Positions 30,645-38,784 of a stretch of DNA of 47,368 nucleotides are shown here, piece by piece. The notes under the pieces were generated by a model. The model had not been told where the DNA came from and did no database searches. It saw only the letters and a program-made list of their open reading frames with translations. The stretch comes from a virus: positions 1 through 47,368 of the IMG/VR virus record IMGVR_UViG_3300046385_000134, one strand, 5' to 3'. The first letter of the stretch is position 1; each line of letters begins with the position of its first letter. The position numbers and the translations under genes are program-made.

Positions 30645-30875
30645 ATGGAATCGTTCGATACAGGAGCTCGAATAGCAGTGCTAGAGAATGAAATGAAGAA
30701 CGTAGCTGCAGAAGTCAAGGAACACCGCCTTGACTCCAAAGAGCAACACAAGCAGATGATGGAGAAAATCGTCGAAATCGATAAACGCCTAGGTGTCATC
30801 GAAAGATGGCGCTGGATGATTGTTGGTGGCGCGCTTGCTTTAGGCTACGTAGCATCTCACTTCTTTAAAATGTAA
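30645..30875 (+). CDS. XhlA-like coiled-coil membrane protein
   Basis: A 76-residue protein with a coiled coil (ARIAVLENEMKNVAAEVKEH, then QMMEKIVEIDKRLGVIERW) followed by a C-terminal membrane helix (WMIVGGALALGYVASHFF). This is the layout of XhlA/haemolysin-type phage proteins that act with holins. It is the last gene of the lysis block and is followed by a strong terminator. Confidence 0.72.
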   Translation: MESFDTGARIAVLENEMKNVAAEVKEHRLDSKEQHKQMMEKIVEIDKRLGVIERWRWMIVGGALALGYVASHFFKM

Positions 30876-30878
30876 CCG

Positions 30879-30907
30879 TTGACTTTTCAACGCCAAAGCC
30901 CTATAGT
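30879..30907 (+). promoter_or_regulatory. Promoter of the primase/nucleotide operon (TTGACT-17-TATAGT)
   Basis: A CGTTGACT -35 box and TATAGT -10 at 17-base spacing. The -10 lies in the left arm of the terminator that ends the lysis operon, and the start site (near 30914) falls in the terminator loop. Confidence 0.85.
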
Positions 30908-30945
30908 CCACCTGTCTTGGTGGAATAGCTATAGGGCTTTTTATT
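30895..30945 (+). terminator. Strong intrinsic terminator ending the lysis operon
   Basis: AAAGCCCTATAG (30895-30906) and CTATAGGGCTTT (30929-30940) form a perfect 12-bp stem, with an inner stem CCACC/GGTGG and a TGTCTT loop. A TTTTTATT run follows and touches the primase ATG. It is interleaved with the next promoter. Confidence 0.88.
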
Positions 30946-31977
30946 ATGCAGTGGATTGATGACAAATATATTGGGAGCATCTCAAATCGTTTGAGTATGT
31001 TTAAGCGCGCCGATGATGGTGTGTATAATTTCAGGTGTATGGTTTGCGGAGACTCCCGTAAGAGCAAAACCAAAGCTCGTGGTTACCTGATTCGTAAAAA
31101 TGGCAATTACTTTTTCACATGCCATAACTGTAGTGCAACAATGTCGTTCAGCCGTTTACTGGAGATTGTAGACCCTGAACTGCACAAAGACTACATCAGA
31201 GAGCGTTTCTTGGAAAATCGCCGTGCTAATACGGCTAATATTGTGGAACCAGCACCCGATATCGGGCGGTTCATCACACCCAAATTCATTAAGTATACGC
31301 AGCTAGCAGATCTCAAAAAGATTAGCCAGTTGGATCCGTCACATCCGGCAAAGCGGTACATTATGAGTAGGAAGATCCCGTCTCCACTCCATTCTCGCTT
31401 GTTCTATGCGCCTAAGTTTAAGGCGTGGACAAATACCCTTATTCCTAATAAATTTGACTTGGAAAAGAAGGATGAGCCGCGTCTAATCATCCCGTTCATT
31501 GATAAGTATGGTAACCTGTTTGGATATCAAGGTAGGTCGTTTGGTAATGTTGAGCCACGGTATATTACGATCATTCTTGATGAGGCGATGCCGCGTGTGT
31601 TTGGTATGGATAAGATTGATTTGGTAGAGCGTGTATACGTTACAGAAGGCCCAATTGACTCAATGTTCATCCCTAATTGCTTGGCAATGGGTGGTTCCCA
31701 CCTTGATAAGACAACAGTAAAGCTTGGCCTCAAGCCGTATAACATGGTTATAGTGTATGATAATGAACCAAGAAATAAAGAAATCGTGTTAGCTATTGAA
31801 AAAGCAATTGATTTAGGTTATAATGTATGCCTATGGCCGGAAGGTACTGCTCAGAAGGATGTTAATGAAATGATCCAAGATGGGCTGACCCCTAAACAGG
31901 TACTTGCTATTATAGATGCTCATACATACACTGGGCTGACAGCAAAAATGAAACTTACACAATGGAAGAAAGTATGA
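30946..31977 (+). CDS. 61: DNA primase (T4 gp61-like)
   Basis: Makes RNA primers for lagging-strand synthesis with the gp41 helicase. The N-terminal zinc ribbon has Cys31, Cys34, Cys59 and Cys62 (CMVCGDSRKSKTKARG and FTCHNC). The TOPRIM part shows RVYVTEGPIDSMF (Glu) and MVIVYDNEPRN (Asp). The length of 343 equals T4 gp61 (342). The ATG directly follows the terminator T-run, with only a weak GGG site upstream, so translation may be inefficient or regulated. Confidence 0.95.
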   Translation: MQWIDDKYIGSISNRLSMFKRADDGVYNFRCMVCGDSRKSKTKARGYLIRKNGNYFFTCHNCSATMSFSRLLEIVDPELHKDYIRERFLENRRANTANIVEPAPDIGRFITPKFIKYTQLADLKKISQLDPSHPAKRYIMSRKIPSPLHSRLFYAPKFKAWTNTLIPNKFDLEKKDEPRLIIPFIDKYGNLFGYQGRSFGNVEPRYITIILDEAMPRVFGMDKIDLVERVYVTEGPIDSMFIPNCLAMGGSHLDKTTVKLGLKPYNMVIVYDNEPRNKEIVLAIEKAIDLGYNVCLWPEGTAQKDVNEMIQDGLTPKQVLAIIDAHTYTGLTAKMKLTQWKKV

Positions 31978-32171
31978 TGATGCACTTTTTGAGTGAATAT
32001 TATGGACGAGACAACGGACGCACTGCCCAGATCCATGCTGATGGATTTGGATATTATGTTCAAATGTATCAAGATGGTAATATGGTGAAACGTGTGCCTC
32101 TCTACGAGCAATCACGTGATTATGCAGAAGACTGCGCAGAAAACTGGACTTTAGGAATTATTAATGAGTGA
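31974..32171 (+). CDS. Small hypothetical protein
   Basis: About 65 residues: MMHFLSEYYGRDNGRTAQIH, then GFGYYVQMYQDGNMVKRVPL and YEQSRDYAEDCAENWTLGII. The centre reads as a small beta-sheet module with a helix after it, a pattern I recall in small T4-like phage proteins of unknown role. It starts on the ATGATG overlapping the primase stop and overlaps thyX by 8 bases. Confidence 0.72.
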   Translation: MMMHFLSEYYGRDNGRTAQIHADGFGYYVQMYQDGNMVKRVPLYEQSRDYAEDCAENWTLGIINE

Positions 32172-32880
32172 ATACCTCTCCCCACACAACTTTGAAGCAA
32201 GACTAATTAGCTATTCAAAACCATCTCGTGAACTTGTTCAGGAGGGGTTGTACGATATTCAGGAGCTTATTGGTTTCTGTGCACGTGTATCCAATCCAGC
32301 GAACCAGATGAATTTACAAACATCTGAGAAGCTGATTAAATATCTAATCAAACACCAACATTGGTCTCCTTTGGAGATGGTGTCGGCATGTGTGGAAATT
32401 ACAACAACACGTGATATTGCTCGTCAGATCCTTCGTCATCGTAGTTTTTCCTTTCAGGAATTTAGTCAACGATATGCAGATCCTACAGCGGAGATGTCAG
32501 AAGCCTTTGTAACTCGTGAAGCACGCTTTCAAGATACCACCAATCGTCAAAATAGCGTTGAGTTTGACATGACCAACGATGAGCAGAGACGTCTCGCTTT
32601 CGAGTGGGAAAGGTCCCAGAAACGAGTTCTGTACGCAGTAGAAAAAGAATACAAATGGGCTATTGCTAACGGTATTGCGAAGGAACAAGCACGTGCTTTA
32701 CTACCAGAAGGACTGACAAAAAGCCGCATGTATATGAACGGAACATTGCGTTCTTGGATCCACTATATACAACTCCGGTCTGCCAACGGGACGCAGAAGG
32801 AACACATTGAAATTGCTAAAGCATGTGCACAAGTGATTGCAGAAATCTTCCCGCTCACCACGCAGCTGGTATCAGAATAA
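32164..32880 (+). CDS. thyX: FAD-dependent thymidylate synthase ThyX
   Basis: Makes dTMP from dUMP using methylene-tetrahydrofolate and FAD. The signature RHRxxSxxxxSxR is exact (RHRSFSFQEFSQR, residues 91-103). HQHWSPLEMVSACVEITT and LPEGLTKSRMYMNGTLRSW are the other conserved blocks. It is 238 residues long. It takes the dUMP produced by the phage dCMP deaminase and sits ahead of nrdA. Confidence 0.95.
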   Translation: MSEYLSPHNFEARLISYSKPSRELVQEGLYDIQELIGFCARVSNPANQMNLQTSEKLIKYLIKHQHWSPLEMVSACVEITTTRDIARQILRHRSFSFQEFSQRYADPTAEMSEAFVTREARFQDTTNRQNSVEFDMTNDEQRRLAFEWERSQKRVLYAVEKEYKWAIANGIAKEQARALLPEGLTKSRMYMNGTLRSWIHYIQLRSANGTQKEHIEIAKACAQVIAEIFPLTTQLVSE

Positions 32881-32899
32881 TAAAAATTGGAGTTTATTA

Positions 32900-34699
32900 A
32901 TGTCAAATGACACATATATGGGAGTAGAGATTGACTACTCCCGGGATAATCTATTCGATGTCCTAGGAATCAAGCGTCTCCAAGAGTCCTACATGAAAGA
33001 GGATGAAACTAGCCCACAACAACGTTTCGCCTTTGTATCAAAACAGTTCGCTACAGATGAAAAACACGCGCAAAGACTTTACGACTACTCTAGTCGACAT
33101 TGGTTGTCTTATTCTACCCCCATTCTGTCTTTCGGTCGTTCTGCCCGTGGTCTTCCTATTAGCTGTTTTCTTCCATATCTACATGATAGTTCAGCAGGGT
33201 TGGTCGATACTTTATCGGAAGTTAACTGGCTGAGTATGCTTGGTGGTGGTGTTGGTATCGGTGTCGGTATCCGCTCTGCTGATGATAAGTCTGTTGGTGT
33301 TCTACCACACCTTCGTACGTACGATGCAAGCTCTTTGGCATATCGTCAAGGTCGCACTCGTCGTGGTAGCTATGCTGCTTACCTAGACATCAGCCACCCA
33401 GACATCCAGATCTTCCTTGATATGCGTAAGCCTACTGGTGATCCCAATATGCGCGCACCTAATTTGCACCACGGAATCAATATTCCTGATGCGTTCATGC
33501 AGATTATTGAAAATTGCATGAAGGATCCTAACGCTAGCGATGACTGGGAGTTGAAAGATCCACACAATGGTGAAGTCCGTGAAGTAGTATCTGCTAAGGA
33601 GCTGTGGCAAAAGATTATGGACCTGCGTATGCACACAGGTGAACCATATTTGCACTTCATCGATACAAGTAACCGCATGATGCCCCAGTTCCAGAAGGAT
33701 CTGGGTTTGTCTATCAAGCAAAGCAACCTGTGTTCTGAAATTATTCTGCCAACAGATAAGAATCGCACCGCTGTGTGCTGCTTGTCTTCTGTTAACTTGG
33801 AATACTTCGATGAGTGGAAGAACGATGAGTTGTTCCTGCGCGACATAGCAGAGATGCTTGATAACGTACTGCAATACTTCATTGATAATTCCAATGACAC
33901 AATTGCACGTGCTCGCTATAGTGCTGAGCGTGAGCGTAGTATTGGTGTTGGTGCTTTGGGCTTCCATGCCATGCTACAAAAAGCAAACATTCCGTTTGAA
34001 AGTGCACTCGCAAAGTCGATCAATAACCAGATCTTTGGACATATCAAGGAAAAATTACATGAAGCTAATCTCGCTTTGGGCAAGATTCGTGGAGAAGCTC
34101 CAGACGCACGTGGATCCGGCCAACGTTTCAGCCACGTTATGGCTATTGCTCCTAATGCAAGTTCTTCGATCATTATGGGCAACACTAGTCCTAGTATTGA
34201 GCCTTACCGTGCTAATGCATACCGTCAAGACACTCTTTCCGGCGCTCACCTGAACAAGAACAAGTATCTTGATCAGATCATCCGCACTGCTGCAGACGGC
34301 AAGCCAGATGGTTGGTACGAAGAAGTGTGGTCGTCTATCATTGCGAATGATGGTTCTGTCCAGCACCTTGAGTGGATGGATGATTGGACGAAGGATGTAT
34401 ACAAGACATCGATGGAAATCGATCAACGCTGGATCATCGAGCATGCTGCTGATCGCCAGCAATACATCGATCAAGCCCAGTCACTGAATGTGTTCTTCCG
34501 TCCAGATGCCGATGTTAAATACATCCACGCTGTTCACTTCCTTGCCTGGAAGCTGGGATTGAAAACACTATATTACTGCCGTAGCGAGAAGCTGGCAAAG
34601 GCTGATAAGGTATCGAAGAGGGTTGAACGCGTTGTGATGCCTGAAATCGATCTGTTGGCTGTTGCTGATGGCGATGTATGTCTGGCATGTGAGGGATAA
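32900..34699 (+). CDS. nrdA: Ribonucleotide reductase large subunit, class I
   Basis: Reduces NDPs to dNDPs. Key residues are present: PISCFLPYL (first redox Cys), QSNLCSEI (Asn-x-Cys-x-Glu active site), AVCCLSSVNL (second redox Cys), LKTLYYCRSE (Tyr pair of the radical path) and a C-terminal CLAC tail for thioredoxin. At 599 residues it is about 150 shorter than T4 or E. coli NrdA. The missing part is the N-terminus with the ATP-cone, so activity should not be shut off by dATP. The ATG with TTGGAG upstream was chosen. Confidence 0.95.
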   Translation: MSNDTYMGVEIDYSRDNLFDVLGIKRLQESYMKEDETSPQQRFAFVSKQFATDEKHAQRLYDYSSRHWLSYSTPILSFGRSARGLPISCFLPYLHDSSAGLVDTLSEVNWLSMLGGGVGIGVGIRSADDKSVGVLPHLRTYDASSLAYRQGRTRRGSYAAYLDISHPDIQIFLDMRKPTGDPNMRAPNLHHGINIPDAFMQIIENCMKDPNASDDWELKDPHNGEVREVVSAKELWQKIMDLRMHTGEPYLHFIDTSNRMMPQFQKDLGLSIKQSNLCSEIILPTDKNRTAVCCLSSVNLEYFDEWKNDELFLRDIAEMLDNVLQYFIDNSNDTIARARYSAERERSIGVGALGFHAMLQKANIPFESALAKSINNQIFGHIKEKLHEANLALGKIRGEAPDARGSGQRFSHVMAIAPNASSSIIMGNTSPSIEPYRANAYRQDTLSGAHLNKNKYLDQIIRTAADGKPDGWYEEVWSSIIANDGSVQHLEWMDDWTKDVYKTSMEIDQRWIIEHAADRQQYIDQAQSLNVFFRPDADVKYIHAVHFLAWKLGLKTLYYCRSEKLAKADKVSKRVERVVMPEIDLLAVADGDVCLACEG

Positions 34700-34700
34700 T

Positions 34701-35213
34701 ATGAACCGTCGACCTCTTAAATTTATTACGAGGGAGAAGGAATGGGAGCTGATTCAGCGATTGCTTACAATTGTTGACAGCTCCTCATTTGATCCTACAG
34801 ACACAGCGGTGATCATGGCATCACCAGACTACTCAGCAACAGTAGCCATGCATCTAGCTCATGCATGGTCGCTAAAAGGTGAGATGCTTTCAATCATTCC
34901 TGTTGATGTTACATACCCCGATGAGGATTCAGCACCATACCGTGAAAAGATGGTAGAGCAAGCAAGATATATTCGACAGTTTAAAAAGCTGGTACTTGTA
35001 GAAGCTGGTATCATTAGAGGCGGCAACTGGAAGTGGATGCTCGATCTCCTCGATTGCTGGGGATTTGAAAGAAAAGACATCACGTTAGTAGCGATGTGTG
35101 AAAACGTATTTTCTGCAATCAAATCTGATTATGTCGGGGAATATTACAACGACGACAAAGAGGAGCTAATGTTCTACTTTGAAAAATATAACAAACATTG
35201 GCCAGTGAGGTAA
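34701..35213 (+). CDS. Hypothetical protein between nrdA and thioredoxin, phosphoribosyltransferase-like pattern
   Basis: A 170-residue alpha/beta protein. FDPTDTAVIMASPDYSATVA and FKKLVLVEAGIIRGGNWKWM resemble the strands of a phosphoribosyltransferase-type Rossmann fold, the second in the position of the PRPP loop. The end GEYYNDDKEELMFYFEKYNK is distinctive and I recall it beside nrdA in other T4-like phages. Enzyme activity is not established. It follows nrdA by one base. Confidence 0.7.
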   Translation: MNRRPLKFITREKEWELIQRLLTIVDSSSFDPTDTAVIMASPDYSATVAMHLAHAWSLKGEMLSIIPVDVTYPDEDSAPYREKMVEQARYIRQFKKLVLVEAGIIRGGNWKWMLDLLDCWGFERKDITLVAMCENVFSAIKSDYVGEYYNDDKEELMFYFEKYNKHWPVR

Positions 35214-35214
35214 A

Positions 35215-35463
35215 ATGAAACTACTTAAATTCGAAGCACCATGGTGCACAAAGTGCAAAACAGTATCAAAGGTATTGGAAGGTATGGCTCTTCCATTTCC
35301 TGTAGAGATTGTCAACATTGACGCTGATCGGGACACTGCACTACTGTATGGTATTCGTGGCATTCCACATATGATCCTGATGGATGAGAATGATACCATC
35401 ATTACCCGTATTGGTGGTGTAGCAACAAAAGAACAACTAACAGAGGCGTTTGGACTACAATGA
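35215..35463 (+). CDS. Thioredoxin/glutaredoxin-like protein
   Basis: An 82-residue minimal thioredoxin fold. FEAPWCTKCKTVSK holds the WCxxC redox site, VEIVNIDADRD the second strand, and IRGIPHMILM the cis-proline loop. It is the likely electron donor for the phage ribonucleotide reductase, which ends in a CxxC tail. It overlaps the next gene by ATGA. Confidence 0.9.
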   Translation: MKLLKFEAPWCTKCKTVSKVLEGMALPFPVEIVNIDADRDTALLYGIRGIPHMILMDENDTIITRIGGVATKEQLTEAFGLQ

Positions 35464-35894
35464 AAAAACTTCTAGTATTGCTGGCATTCTTGCCACTATT
35501 TGCATTTGCACAAAAAGAAAAAGCCGGCGTCACATACGATGTTGTGCTAACACGTGTTATCGATGGTGACACAGTTGCGTTCCAGGCTAACTGGCTACCC
35601 GATCCATTGAAGAAGGAACTATCTATTCGTGTATTCGGTGTAGACACACCTGAAAAAGGATTCCGTGCTAAATGTCCTTCTGAGGATGCTCGTGGACAAG
35701 CTGCCACTGCATTTACCAAGAACATGATCAACACATCCACAAAGCGCCAGATCGTTATGATGGACTGGGACAAGTATGGTGGTCGTGTGTTGGGAGATGT
35801 ATTGCTCGATGGTAAGAGTCTTCGTGCAGGTCTGATCCAGAATGGATTTGCACGCGAATACTACGGTGAAGCCAAGACTTCATGGTGTCAGTAA
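35460..35894 (+). CDS. Exported thermonuclease (staphylococcal nuclease-like)
   Basis: MKKLLVLLAFLPLFAFAQ is a Sec signal peptide, so the enzyme should act in the periplasm or outside. The SNase domain shows LTRVIDGDTVAFQ (Asp/Thr of the Ca site), IRVFGVDTPEKGF (catalytic Arg and Asp) and GRVLGDVLLDGKSL (catalytic Arg region). It is 144 residues long. An exported nuclease inside a nucleotide-synthesis operon is unexpected; nucleotide salvage or destruction of incoming DNA are possible roles. Confidence 0.9.
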   Translation: MKKLLVLLAFLPLFAFAQKEKAGVTYDVVLTRVIDGDTVAFQANWLPDPLKKELSIRVFGVDTPEKGFRAKCPSEDARGQAATAFTKNMINTSTKRQIVMMDWDKYGGRVLGDVLLDGKSLRAGLIQNGFAREYYGEAKTSWCQ

Positions 35895-36529
35895 GTGATA
35901 TTCAAATGCTCGATATTTTCTCACCAGAGATTGTCGAGCAAACCATCAGATACTATAATTCCATTGGAACATATAGATCAGAAACGATGAAGAAAGCCGA
36001 TCCAGGGGATGCTCTCAACTGGATCGACCCTATTTTGAGGAAACATTTTCCAGAGATAGGGGAGTTTATCGGCGGTAACTTCTACAAACACAAATATCCC
36101 TATTTGCCACATACAGATCACCAAGCTCAGTGGGGTGATTCGAGTATCAACATTGTTGTTCCATTGTGGTTTATTGGGTCACAACCTTCTCTAATTGTGT
36201 TCGATCAGACATGGTCAGGTCCTCCTACTACATGGACAATGACATACCCAAAAAGAGATGGTGAAATTAGTTCATCTGTTAATGGACAGCTTTTAGGGTG
36301 TCCTGGGGATTATGACATTGGCAACCACACAGATGACCATGTTGATTATGATCTTGCAATGGAGCATTTACAATTCCCAGAAGATTGTTATTATGGAATG
36401 AGTGGCGTGGCGTTTACTTTTACGCCCGGATCTGCTATTATGTTCGACAACTCAAAAATACATTGCACGAGCAAATTCATAGGTGAAAAGCTCGGCCTCT
36501 CACTTAGGTACAAACCAAAACAATTATGA
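35882..36529 (+). CDS. 2OG-Fe(II) oxygenase-like protein
   Basis: A 215-residue jelly-roll protein. KYPYLPHTDHQAQWG provides the HxD metal site, ALTP-like core strands include SINIVVPLWF and VAFTFTPGSAIMFDNSKIHC with the distal His, and GLSLRYKPK carries the 2OG-binding Arg. No specific substrate class is evident. It overlaps the nuclease gene by 13 bases and nrdB by ATGA, so it is co-expressed with the reductase. Confidence 0.8.
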   Translation: MVSVSDIQMLDIFSPEIVEQTIRYYNSIGTYRSETMKKADPGDALNWIDPILRKHFPEIGEFIGGNFYKHKYPYLPHTDHQAQWGDSSINIVVPLWFIGSQPSLIVFDQTWSGPPTTWTMTYPKRDGEISSSVNGQLLGCPGDYDIGNHTDDHVDYDLAMEHLQFPEDCYYGMSGVAFTFTPGSAIMFDNSKIHCTSKFIGEKLGLSLRYKPKQL

Positions 36530-37509
36530 CCACAAAACAAAAACTTAAACTAACCGACGAGCGCAGCTCATTTAAGCCATTTAACTATCCATGGGCATAT
36601 GATGCATGGTTGAAGCACGAACAAAGCCATTGGTTACATACCGAAGTACCAATGCTAGAAGACGTCAAGGACTGGAAGAATAAACTTTCAGCAGAAGAAA
36701 AGCAATTCCTCACACATATCTTCCGTTTCTTTACTCAAGGTGATGTGGACGTTGCTGGTGGTTATGTAAAGAACTATCTGCCATACTTCCCGCAACCAGA
36801 AGTTCGTATGATGCTGACTGGATTTGCTGCACGTGAGGCATTGCACGTTGCTGCATATAGCCACCTAATCGAGACGCTGGGTATGCCGGAGTCTACATAT
36901 AATGAATTCCTCGAGTATGAGGAAATGAAGGATAAGCACGACTATTTCCTCTCCATTGCAGGACAAGACGCAACTACGATTGCCCAGCAGATCGCTGCGT
37001 TCTCTGCATTTACGGAAGGCATGCAACTGTTCTCGAGCTTCATTATGCTGTTGAACTTCCCACGTCATGGTAAGATGAAGGGAATGGGTCAGATCGTCAC
37101 TTGGTCGATCGTTGATGAGACAATGCACGCAGAGGGAATGATCAAGCTGTTCCGTACGTTTATTGAAGAGAATAAGAGTATCTGGAACGATGAGCTCAAA
37201 CAACAAATTTACAGCATTGCTGAGAAGATGGTTCTACTCGAGGATCGGTTTATCGATCTGGCATTCAGCCTGGGCCCTATGGTTGATCTGGACGCTGCTG
37301 ACGTTAAACAGTACATCCGCTATATTACTGACCGTCGCCTCATTAGCCTTGGCCTTAAAGGAATTATGAAGGTTAAGAAGAATCCGTTGCCATGGGTTGA
37401 AGAAATGATTAATGCTCCTACGCATACTAACTTCTTCGAAAACCGTGCAACAGATTATGCAAAAGGTGCAACGAGCGGTTCATGGGATAACGTGTGGGCA
37501 AAACCCTAA
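36526..37509 (+). CDS. nrdB: Ribonucleotide reductase small subunit, class I
   Basis: Carries the di-metal site and radical. Ligands are visible: Asp73 or Asp75 (TQGDVDVAG), Glu104 and His107 (AAREALHVAAY), Glu164 (FTEGMQLF), and Glu198 and His201 (IVDETMHAEGM). Tyr111 sits in the radical-tyrosine position, so a tyrosyl-radical enzyme is likely. It is 327 residues long and ends in GSWDNVWAKP, the tail that docks on NrdA. It is separated from nrdA by four accessory genes. Confidence 0.95.
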   Translation: MTTKQKLKLTDERSSFKPFNYPWAYDAWLKHEQSHWLHTEVPMLEDVKDWKNKLSAEEKQFLTHIFRFFTQGDVDVAGGYVKNYLPYFPQPEVRMMLTGFAAREALHVAAYSHLIETLGMPESTYNEFLEYEEMKDKHDYFLSIAGQDATTIAQQIAAFSAFTEGMQLFSSFIMLLNFPRHGKMKGMGQIVTWSIVDETMHAEGMIKLFRTFIEENKSIWNDELKQQIYSIAEKMVLLEDRFIDLAFSLGPMVDLDAADVKQYIRYITDRRLISLGLKGIMKVKKNPLPWVEEMINAPTHTNFFENRATDYAKGATSGSWDNVWAKP

Positions 37510-38168
37510 TACTGCGTCCTGACGGATACCAGTACGACTTAGACTCCTACTTTCCTGATCTAAAAAGGGACGTAGGTGTCTCTTTATCTGCAGGTATAGA
37601 ATCTACTATCCTGCTCCACATCCTGGTAACAAGGTATGGAGCAGATCGAGTGAAAGCGTTCTCTGGTGTTATCGAAGGACGTCGAGGATGGGAAAGCAAC
37701 TACGCTGCTAAAATGGCTCAATGGATGAATGTGCAACACATTCCTGTTGATGATGACTTTTCATGCATGTCACCAAAAGAAAGCGTACGTCTTTACAATC
37801 ATGCCTTTCAAAAGTATGATATCAGGTCGTGGTTTGTTGGCGCAGCAAAATTGTGGTACCACCCTACATTTCACACATTACAAACATCATTGGAGCTTCG
37901 TAAGAAAGGTGTGTACCTTCCTTTCATAGATCTTCAAAAGCAACATACTATCGACCTGTACTACCAGCTTGGTGTCGAACATCTACTAAAAGACACTCAT
38001 TCATGTACTGCTCAAGGTGTTACGCATTGTGGAAACTGTGTATGTTGCTCGGAACGTGTCAGAGGATTTAATGAACTTGGTCTAAACGATCATTCTATAT
38101 ACGACTGTGGCTGGACGGAAGCTCTTAGAGAAGCGTATGTACCAGGCCGCATTGTTAAGACATGGTAG
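37494..38168 (+). CDS. QueC-like PP-loop protein
   Basis: GVSLSAGIESTILLHIL is a PP-loop ATP-pyrophosphatase motif, here SAGIES instead of the usual SGGxDS. CTAQGVTHCGNCVCCSERVRGF matches the QueC zinc site (C-x7-C-x2-C-x2-C, then R..GF). QueC makes preQ0, the precursor of 7-deazaguanine bases used in tRNA and in some phage DNAs. No other preQ0 gene is seen in the window. It is 224 residues long with a GTG start overlapping nrdB by 16 bases. Confidence 0.72.
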   Translation: MGKTLILRPDGYQYDLDSYFPDLKRDVGVSLSAGIESTILLHILVTRYGADRVKAFSGVIEGRRGWESNYAAKMAQWMNVQHIPVDDDFSCMSPKESVRLYNHAFQKYDIRSWFVGAAKLWYHPTFHTLQTSLELRKKGVYLPFIDLQKQHTIDLYYQLGVEHLLKDTHSCTAQGVTHCGNCVCCSERVRGFNELGLNDHSIYDCGWTEALREAYVPGRIVKTW

Positions 38169-38176
38169 GAGATCTA

Positions 38177-38344
38177 ATGATAGACCAAAATTCAGAACCA
38201 CACGTATGTTTCGAGTGTGATGCGGAATATGTAGTGACTACACCGTACAACGACATCGCTGTTGCATTTTGCCCATTCTGTGGCGCAGAAACAGCAGATG
38301 ATGAAGATTTAGATGAAGACAACGAAGAAGACTACGACGAATGA
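38177..38344 (+). CDS. Small zinc-ribbon protein with acidic tail
   Basis: A 55-residue protein with two CxxC knuckles (HVCFECDAEY and AFCPFCGAET) forming a zinc ribbon. An almost purely acidic tail follows (ADDEDLDEDNEEDYDE). The ATG with GGAG 6 bases upstream was chosen. It may bind protein partners such as RNA polymerase or mimic DNA; this is a guess. It overlaps the next gene by ATGA. Confidence 0.78.
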   Translation: MIDQNSEPHVCFECDAEYVVTTPYNDIAVAFCPFCGAETADDEDLDEDNEEDYDE

Positions 38345-38742
38345 CGTGGTTTTTAAATGATGTACAGTTTGATGAACCAGAAGAGCAGTATTACGGGTTT
38401 GTGTATCAAATAACAAATACGCAAACAAACAAAAAGTATATCGGTAAAAAACTGTTCTGGTTCAAGAAGACTAAAGTGTTGAAGGGCAAGAAGAAAAAGT
38501 ACCTTGCCCCATCTGACTGGAAGACTTATTACGGCTCGTCTGTTGCTGTAAAGAAAGACGTCGATGCACTCGGTGAAAGTGTTTTCAAGCGTGAAATATT
38601 GAGACTGTGCAAGAGTAAGGGTGAATGCTCTTATTATGAAGCAAAGTATCAGTTTGATGCTGATGTGTTAAAAAATCCTGATCAATACTACAATGATTGG
38701 ATTATTTGCAGGGTACATCGGAAACATATCGCTAACTGTTGA
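38341..38742 (+). CDS. GIY-YIG-fold protein
   Basis: YYGFVYQITNTQTNKKYIGK is the GIY-YIG motif in the form found in T4-like phage proteins (GFVYxITN...KYIGKK). FKREILRLCKSKGECSYYEA carries the conserved Arg and Glu of the fold. It is 133 residues long with no obvious DNA-binding extension, so it may be a minimal homing-type or repair nuclease. It ends just before a promoter. Confidence 0.78.
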   Translation: MTWFLNDVQFDEPEEQYYGFVYQITNTQTNKKYIGKKLFWFKKTKVLKGKKKKYLAPSDWKTYYGSSVAVKKDVDALGESVFKREILRLCKSKGECSYYEAKYQFDADVLKNPDQYYNDWIICRVHRKHIANC

Positions 38743-38766
38743 CCTTAGTGTATAAATGTGTATAAT
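38739..38766 (+). promoter_or_regulatory. Sigma70-type promoter (TTGACC-16-TATAAT)
   Basis: GTTGACC overlaps the stop of the GIY-YIG gene and a perfect TATAAT follows at 16-base spacing. The start site would be just ahead of the AAAGGAG ribosome-binding site of the next gene. A TATAAATG lies between the two boxes. Confidence 0.82.
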
Positions 38767-38784
38767 AGAAGAAAGGAGATTATT

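Noticed and set aside
30895-30945. Group I intron or other self-splicing element near primase
   Set aside because: The strong inverted repeat is followed by a T-run and fits an intrinsic terminator. The primase gene is full length and uninterrupted.
34774-34779. TTGACA early in the gene after nrdA
   Set aside because: No matching -10 box and no transcription unit begins there.
38341-38742. Active homing endonuclease inserted in a host gene
   Set aside because: The GIY-YIG protein stands as its own gene, does not interrupt another, and lacks the DNA-binding repeats of intron-type enzymes.
38751-38758. TATAAATG as a late promoter variant
   Set aside because: It is between a good -35 and a perfect TATAAT -10, so the sigma70 reading explains the site better.
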